A program made the translations under genes and the position numbers. This document shows, piece by piece, positions 57,223 through 64,000 of a DNA stretch of 64,000 nucleotides. The notes below the pieces were generated by a model. That model ran no database searches and was not told the origin of the DNA. It saw nothing but the letters and a program-made list of their open reading frames with translations. Positions within the stretch are counted from its first letter, which is position 1; every line of letters starts with the position of its first letter. The stretch comes from Brienomyrus brachyistius (lineage: Eukaryota > Chordata > Actinopteri > Osteoglossiformes > Mormyridae): assembly GCF_023856365.1 (NCBI RefSeq), contig NW_026042692.1:55233-119232 (forward strand). Direction: 5' to 3'.

Positions 57223-57771
57223 TCCTGGGTTCCTGCTACAGCGTCTGAGCAGTTGCCTTCGTCGCCCATAGCTCCTGCGCAGCCCGAGCAGCCGCCTCCG
57301 CTGCCCCCTGCGGCCCCAGAGCCCGAGCAGCCGCCGCCTGCTTTGCCCGTAGCTCCTGAGCAGCCGCCTCCGCTGCCCCCTGCGGCCCCAGAGCCCACGC
57401 CCGAGGCGCTCCCTCCGCCTCAAATGACTGTGCCCCCTGGGGCTCTTGTTCCTGGCCCCACTCCTGTCCCTGACCCAGCTCCAGACTTTCCTGCCCTAGT
57501 CCCCGAGGAGGTCCCGGACAGTCTGACCACCGTGTGTGCCACGCCCCCTGATTATCCACGTGTGCTTCCCTGATCGTACCCAGCTGTGTCCGATTATTTT
57601 CAATCAGTCCTGTCTATTTGAGTTCATGTCTTACTAGAGTTCAGTGTCCGTCATTGAAGTCCGTCTGCGTGAGATGTTTCCTGCACCCCGTGTTCCTAAT
57701 AAATCCCCGTATCCTGCCTGCCTTGCCTGTTTCCTGCCCGTCCGCCGCTCCCGTTAAATGGCGATCGTGAC
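57223..57771 (+). mobile_element. 3' remnant of the proline-rich LTR family
   Basis: 57240-57530 reads APAQPEQPPPLPPAAPEPEQPPPALP and continues LPPAAPEPTPEALPPP, clearly related in composition to the 18.1-kb ORF. It runs straight into LTR sequence from about 57531 ('tgtgtgccacgccccctgat') ending GATCGTGACA at 57771. The LTR start and the C-rich segment before it are missing. GTCCGTCATT takes the place of the start motif. Confidence 0.75.
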
Positions 57772-57777
57772 ACAAGG

Positions 57778-58388
57778 CACACGCACATCAAGTACCAATG
57801 CAGCAAATACAGATGAACAATTTAGGAGGAATACTAGTCAAAGGAAGGAAGAAAAGCAGCCCACCCTATCTCATGGTCACGGACACAAACATCAGGGAGT
57901 GTTATGAAGAAGACATCACACTTAACACCATTGGTTTTATGCAGTGAATTACACCAGAGAGAGTTTTTACATTCTAGCTGTGTTACGTAACATTCCTCAG
58001 CCTTCAGGTTTTTTCCACACAATGCACGACATGCAGGGGTGCCAAACAAAACAGCGGAACTGCAGTGTAGCCAATTATTTGTTTCAGTAGTTTTAAGAAA
58101 ACTAGAACATAAAATGTTTGTTTTACTTAGTCCACAAAAGAGTTTTTACCTATCTTAGTGTATTTTACATCACATACACTCTCGGTCCGTTGTGGAGTCC
58201 ATCCCACTGTAGTTGGAGAATGCTGCCATCAGTCGCTTGGTGTAGCACTCGCAGGATTTACCAGGCTCCTGTTTAAACTGATGCATCATGCCCCAGTCCA
58301 TGCGCAGGAGGACCAGTCTCTGAAGGGCTGTCGCATGGTGAGGCCTGTTCTGCCTGGGGTCCAGCAGGTCACTGGCAATGTCCTTCAA
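57778..58388 (-). mobile_element. Gag/integrase LTR-element family C, copy with gag remnant
   Basis: On the minus strand 58388-58170 reads DIASDLLDPRQNRPHHATALQRLVLLRMDW and FKQEPGKSCECYTKRLMAAFSNYSGMDS, matching the gag-like remnant at 30.5-30.9 kb with one open frame. 58080-57840 matches 12180-12400 inverted. Confidence 0.65.
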
Positions 58389-59382
58389 CTCACAGTGGGC
58401 TTGCGTTCATAGTGGGGTACCGCAGGGTTCGATTTTAGGACCACTATTGTTCCTAATTTACATAAATGATATGGATACCAATATATACAGTAAACTGGTG
58501 AAATTTGCAGATGACACCAAGGTGGGTGGTGTAGCAGATACTGAATTAGTGGCTCAGCAGCTACAGCGGGATCTTGATTTAATTAGTGACTGGGCCGATA
58601 CCTGGCAGATGAAATTTAACGTCGATAAATATAAGGTACTCCATCTAGGGAGCAGAAATATAAAGTACAGGTATTTCATGGGTGTCACTGAAATAAAGGT
58701 AGCTGATCATGAGAAAGACCTTGGTGTGTATGTTGATGCTTCCATGTCCCATTCTCGCCAGTGTGGGGAAGCAATAAAAAAGGCCAATAGGATGTTGGGG
58801 GTATATCTCCAGGTGTGTGGAGTTTAAGTCAAGGGAGGTAATGCTAAGATTATACAATTCCTTGGTGAGACCTCACCTAGAATATTGTGTGCAGGTTTGG
58901 TCACCATATCTTAAAAAGGACATTGTGGCCTTAGAAAAGGTGCAGCGTAGGGCCACAAAAATGATTCCTGGTCTTAGAGGAATGTCATACGAGGAACGGT
59001 TACTTGAGCTAAATCTGTTCAGTCTCAAGCAAAGGAGATTGAGGGGGGACATGATCCAGGTATATAAGATTCTAACAGGTTTGGATGCTGTTCAACCAAA
59101 TAGTTACTTCAGCATTAGTTTAAATACACGAACTCGTGGCCATAGGTGGAAATTAGCGGGAGAACATTTCAAGCTGGATTTAAGGAAGCACTTCTTTACG
59201 CAGCGTGTAGAGTATGGAATAGTCTTCCTGATAATGTAGTGCAAGCTGAATCCTTGGGTTCCTTTAAATCAGAGCTAGATAAGATTTTAACGACTCTGAG
59301 CTATTAGTTTAGTTCTCCCCAAGCGAGCTTGATGGGCCGAATGGCCTCGTCTCGTTTGTATAGTTCTTATGTTCTTATGTTC
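58389..59382 (+). mobile_element. CR1-like LINE, 3' portion
   Basis: The frame 58390-58827 has SGVPQGSILGPLLFLIYINDMD and KFADDTKVGG, the reverse-transcriptase catalytic FADD, then DLDLISDWADTWQMKFNVDKYK. A frameshift near 58810 is followed by LRLYNSLVRPHLEYCVQVWSPYLKKD and TRTRGHRWKLAGEHFKLDLRKHFFTQRV. The 3' end shows 'atgggccgaatggcctcgtc' and repeats of TTCTTATG, the short 8-base tail repeat typical of CR1. Confidence 0.8.
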
Positions 59383-60782
59383 AACTCCTTCATCTACAGT
59401 GTCAGATGAGCAAACCTTATCTCCCCCTTGAGGATTTGGACATACCAACATAGGGGCAAGAATTTCTGCTACCTCGTCCTGCTGCCTGAGTGTTTCGCCA
59501 CGGCACTTCTTCACCGAGAAGGAGGTAGAGTCGGGTGCTGAATGGTTATGATCCTCGTCTGCAGGGGGGAGAGGGGAAGGGGCAGGGGAACCACTGGCTA
59601 CTCCTCCCTCGGTGGCATAAGGAGGAAGCTGCTGTTTGGGCAGCAATGCTTGGGCAGGAGCCACACAGTTTATTTCTGGGTATCTAATTAGCGGACACCA
59701 TTAGGTCCCTTCAGGGGCTCCACAGACAAACTCATTGACAAAATAGAATTGTCACAGAAAAATTCTTTGTCACATGCTCAGTCGACATGGACTGTGTGCT
59801 ATTTACATATTTTTGGCACAAACGAAATCTCATATGCATATCGATGTATCTTTCGCACAAGTGGACCTCCATCACTTTAAAGAGGGTAAACTCTGATCAG
59901 GAAATTTACGACGTCAGAATAAACGGATTTTTTAACAGAAGTAACTGACATGCCCTAATAAGGAAATGCATACAATCAGAATACAATATCTGTGGTTTTT
60001 AACAGTGGTAACAATCTGATAATGAAAGGAATCAGATCAACATTTCTATAGCATGTAACAGAGCTTGCTCCCCTCCAGAACTCATTGTTCCAGTAGTTAT
60101 CTGAAATCATCTGCAGGAGCTATTCTTTTATTTGTATATTAAGCATAATTATTCATGAATATTATTGATTATGTTTATTTGTTTAATGTTTTTATTTATT
60201 CGTATTTATTGTTTATAATATAATGTTATATAGTATTGCAACACTTGAAACGAGAGGTACTTGCCTGCCTTAGTGATATTTACTATTGTCTAAGTGTATT
60301 CCCACCTGTAGGAGGCAGCAATGGTTGTTATTAAAGGTGCTGAGATTACGCGGCTCAGGGCTGAAGGTGCAAAGTGAAACAGTCATTGACCGTATTTGCC
60401 ATGTGTGATGGTGTCTGCATATCGGCCCTTTTGCGCCAAACAAACCAGTTCAAAGTACTGTGTGTTAAAATATCATATGAATAAATCCTCTCAAGAACTA
60501 AACTCAATATCGTATCCTCATCATTCAACGCGTCTGACTTTTGCACCTCTTACCACAAGGCAGTGGATTACATGGGGAAATTACAAACAAGGAGAATTTA
60601 ATCTGTTTTTCCTCTACATTGTCGTTATTCAGAATATTACAGACTATGAACAAAAACGGACAATGTAAGAAAATAAAAAAATGTGTATGACAGAAAGCTA
60701 GAGTATTTTTGCAATGGTGAGCACTAGCTGGTTTATGTACTAGCTCACACTCAAGAAACAGCATAAATGCTACTCATACACA
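59383..60782. other. Intergenic, no gene recognised
   Basis: AT-rich; no frame, repeat boundary or RNA gene is supported. Confidence 0.4.
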
Positions 60783-61005
60783 GTTGGGGGGCAGGGGTCA
60801 GTCCTTGTGCCTGTAATGAGGTCACCAGTTGAAACTAACCCAGCCTCAGCACGTCTGTGGGTCCTTGAGCAAGGCCCTTAACCCCCAGCTCCCTGGGCGC
60901 CCCCAACAGGTAGCTGCACTTCGCGGACAACTTACTCCACAAAGAGTAAGTTGAGGGAGACATAAAAAACACAATTTCCCCACGGGGATTAATAAAGTCC
61001 ATCCA
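60783..61005 (+). repeat. tRNA-derived SINE (family 2)
   Basis: Same order as 44180-44412: tRNA-like head, 'gagcaaggcccttaaccccc', 'cttcgcggacaacttact', and an 'aataaagt' tail. Confidence 0.7.
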
Positions 61006-61467
61006 TCTATGGAATATTATTTAGCACTATATAACGCAGAATATAAGAATTACGATTTTATAAAAGTATGCCAAATATCCATGATATAATCATTACAATG
61101 TAAACATTATAATGTAATCAACACAATGGAACCAACTGAGTATGTATTTGCACCTTTTGTTAGTCTGAGTTTCTGTTAGCTACTTTGTTAGTCCTGAATC
61201 TATGAATATTCACATTTTTATCGCGTATATTTTATCACTATGTAAAAGGACAAATATATTATCAACCTTTTAGTGAGACAATGTGTAAACGGCTGAAACT
61301 ACCAAGGTTTACTACTGAAGGAAGGGATTCACCTGAGTTCACCAAAAGTTCATGGCTGAGTATTTTTAAAAAACCAAGTGGAGCTGCTCGCGCCACTATT
61401 ATGTTCAACCGAGAGGCCAAACGGTAAAAGAAATGACTGTCAAAACTTATCACCTAGGGGTAAATAT
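61006..61467. other. Intergenic, no gene recognised
   Basis: AT-rich; nothing supported. Confidence 0.35.
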
Positions 61468-62155
61468 AAATCTATACAAATATCACCTGCATGCACATTA
61501 CTTCTTTTACAATAACCAACTCCTGATCCATACTGTTAGTCGTGAAAAAAATAACTATTGTGTACATAGAGGCCCTGTGTAAAAGATAACTGCCAAGGAA
61601 AAGATCAAAAACATTTATTTCAAGGATTCAAAGTTTTTATGGTCATGTACAGTGTACAGTGCAGTTCTTATTTGATTAACTTGAATGTCTTCACAGACAA
61701 GACGATTTAAACAAATAAAGCAGCGCAACATTACAGTAACTAACAACAAACAAAGCTCACGAGTACTATTACAATATTCATATCATTTATTTAAATTTAA
61801 TTTTACCAAGTAAATTAATTGAAAAGCAGTTACCGCTTTACCTGCTTCTCGGGAGAAATAGCAGATATACAAACGTCATGTATGTAACTAAAATCTTAAG
61901 CCAATAAGGGCAAAGTTGTGTCGTAATGGAGGCGGGATCCAGCCTGTGCAGCCTGCTAAGAGGTGCTGCCTGATGTGTCTTGCTCTCGCGGAGTTTTGGT
62001 ACCATGTGACATGGTGACCGTAATGCAACGGGCGATAAAAAATATAACCATGATGCATTGCGTCAGGACCAGAATGCATTGCTTTAAGCTAGCGCTGTAT
62101 GTGGGTGCATGAAGTGGAAAGCACCCAATAATAAACATAACATTTTTTAAAAAAT
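61468..62155 (+). repeat. Dispersed repeat B, copy 2, uninterrupted
   Basis: Matches 4007-4504 plus 5284-5476 without the ~780-bp insertion. No coding frame is recognisable. Confidence 0.7.
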
Positions 62156-62906
62156 GTTTTCTTCACCGGTGCAGTGAATTTAAATAAAGAGCTATGATGG
62201 TGCTGCAAATGGCTTTGCATAGTAGTTAGTAGTAGCATTAGCCGCTGTGTGCGGCATTAGCTTTCTACAGTCCTTACAGATGGTTCGTGTTTTGTCTGTC
62301 TCCCTTTCGCCATTTATATTTTCCGCCGGGCACCCGAAATGCTGACACACAAAAGATTCAAAAGTGTCTGGGGTATCTACTATAGTAATTTAGTCAGATG
62401 CCGACATATTTACAGCAGCTCATTTGCAGCGCATTCGTGAAACGGCTTTTTCGCTCCAACGAGAAATCTCGTCATGTTGTAATATCGCGAGATCTCGTGA
62501 CACGCGTTTCACTCCCACTTCTTAGTAACAGTCATGATTTGATAAAGTGACAACCTGCGTAATAATTGGTAATACATAGAGTTTGCTATTGTTCAGGCTA
62601 GCAGACTGTTATGGCTTGAGGTTAATGGTGCCTGTTACTTGTGAATTTTCACATTTGCAGGGATCTTCTGCCTCGTGAACGTGAAACGGGTAATTATGCT
62701 AAAAGAAGAAAAAAGCAGAACTGCAATGTGTGTAAGGCTGGTGCTGATTTTTCAGTCTGAACACAGTAAAATTTATACAAATTACCTGTATTCAAACTTG
62801 TATTCTTTATATAGTTTGGTTAATTACTATTTAAAAGTTTTATCTGCGCTCCATTGTATAACTTATATTGGGAGACTTGTATGTACTTTTCGATTGGAAA
62901 TGGTTA
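62156..62906. other. Intergenic, no gene recognised
   Basis: 62440-62500 has several CpG-containing 'tctcg' blocks. Nothing could be assigned. Confidence 0.3.
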
Positions 62907-62914
62907 GCTGTATA

Positions 62915-63059
62915 CAGGGGCGCCGCTAAGGGGGGGAAAGTTGGGACAATTCTAAGGGCCCCACGCCCTTTAGGGGCCCCCAGAGATCTGAATGGGTGTG
63001 GTAGGGGGGCCCAACCTCATATTTTGTCATAGGGCCCAAAATTGCTAGCGGCGCCCCTG
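62915..63059 (+). mobile_element. Short hAT-type MITE with 8-bp target duplication
   Basis: The ends CAGGGGCGCCGCTA and its inverse bound 145 bp. GCTGTATA flanks both sides (62907-62914 and 63060-63067). Confidence 0.92.
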
Positions 63060-63067
63060 GCTGTATA

Positions 63068-64000
63068 TACTTTGAATATTTTTATGATTAATTTCTTTGT
63101 TTATTTAATTTGGCAACAGATCTGCACTTTTAGCAGTATTGCTGTCAATTTTTGTGAAAGTTGTTACTAAATAAAACAAAAGAAGCAGACTTGTGTAAAT
63201 CCTATATTGGTCGTGTATTCTTCCTGTAGCGTAGTGACAGCTTTTTGTACGGAAGCCGTGAAGCGCTGTGCTTGCAAATATATTTTCTTCTGAATAATTA
63301 GAAGGATAAGCATATTTTGTCGCCGCCGCGAGGATAGTCATGCCATACACAGCTCTGCTCGTTTTTGTACTGTAACCGTGTTACTTAATTTGCGAATCCA
63401 TGAATTTAACGTTGACATTAAGTCAACATTGACATTGACAACGTTGACATTAAGTGTTGCACCTATCTAGTGTTTTACCGTGAAGGGCATGTTATATCTT
63501 GTCTCTAAGTCGCACTATGGTCCAGGGGAATGCTATGTCATATTAGAACATGTGTCGATGATGTGGCAATATAAATATTTTAGAATACTGTCAGTTTTAG
63601 TTTCAGAAATCCATCATTTGAGAAAAAAGGCCAGTCACGACAAATATATATGGAATATAACAACAGAGGTTAGCTGTATTTGTTTAAGTGTAAAGATGCA
63701 CATAGAAACATGCATGAGCTCATCTGAGAATAAACTGAATGCAATGAAGATTTGTGACTCCTGCTGGAAAATGCGAATAGTGGCAGGGTCTTCAAGCAGT
63801 ACATTTGTCTGAGAGTCAGTTAATATTAGGAAAGGCACCGTTTTTTTTTCAATGGCGCTAATTATCAAGAAGGAAAGTGGAGTACCCCAGTACCTGGTTT
63901 ACGGCACTGGAAGCTCCAGTATCAGTCAGACTTTCATGTAAGTATATGTGTGTTTAATGACTTGTGCATGTTTCATCTTTACCAGGGGCAGAGGGGAAAC
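63068..64000. other. Intergenic, one exon-like stretch
   Basis: 63852-63938 reads MALIIKKESGVPQYLVYGTGSSSISQTFM at a GTAAGT donor. The 'PQYLVYG' element is vaguely like an Ig V framework 2, but there is no Cys or downstream exon in the window. Confidence 0.3.

Overview
The window looks like repeat-dense teleost fish DNA. The best evidence for teleost origin is a novel immune-type receptor (NITR)-like gene with a two-Ig-domain plus ITIM layout at 44798-49078. Fish-type SINEs, L2 and CR1 LINEs, Tc1 elements and hAT MITEs support this. I found no intact single-copy gene. Host gene content is two damaged loci, the NITR-like receptor and the last three coding exons of a brachyury (tbxt)-like T-box gene at 37300-39288. 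There are also several decayed transposase- or integrase-derived multi-exon genes.

Layout. 1-5500: Gypsy pol remnant on the minus strand, a tRNA-derived SINE, and a repeat unit that recurs near the other end of the window. 5673-7767: a C2H2/transposase-like gene broken by frameshifts. 9165-13330: two copies of a gag/integrase-bearing LTR-element family and a Tc1 relic. 15510-16682: an internally deleted Tc1 element with very long inverted repeats. 16920-22228: a decayed transposase-like host gene. Inside it sits a complete 3.15-kb non-autonomous LTR retrotransposon (17817-20969) with near-identical LTRs, a 5-bp target duplication, a long proline-rich ORF and no reverse transcriptase. The same gene also holds a hAT MITE. 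25926-30330: L2 and CR1 LINEs, each interrupted by an LTR. 30331-34090: a gag-to-integrase element split by a MITE. 34175-36821: a large inverted repeat with ~755-bp arms. 37300-39288: tbxt-like exons carrying an in-frame stop and a solo LTR of the same family as the 17.8-kb element. 40583-41414: an integrase-like pseudogene. 41930-42679: an LTR-like region with a tRNA-Leu primer site and a perfect 36-bp hairpin. 44798-49078: the NITR-like gene. 50-59.4 kb: LINE, ERV-like solo LTR and gag fragments. 59.4-64 kb: sparse, with one SINE, the second copy of the 4-kb repeat and a short hAT MITE.

The most notable system is the non-autonomous LTR family. A 10-nt motif at the predicted transcription start in its LTR is exactly complementary to the bases just downstream of the 5' LTR. 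That is the self-priming arrangement known from Tf1/sushi elements. Solo or partial copies lie at 29892-30156, 38832-39108 and 57223-57771. The copy at 38832 landed in the last coding exon of the tbxt-like gene. All identifications come from reading translations and matching remembered family features; no database search was run.
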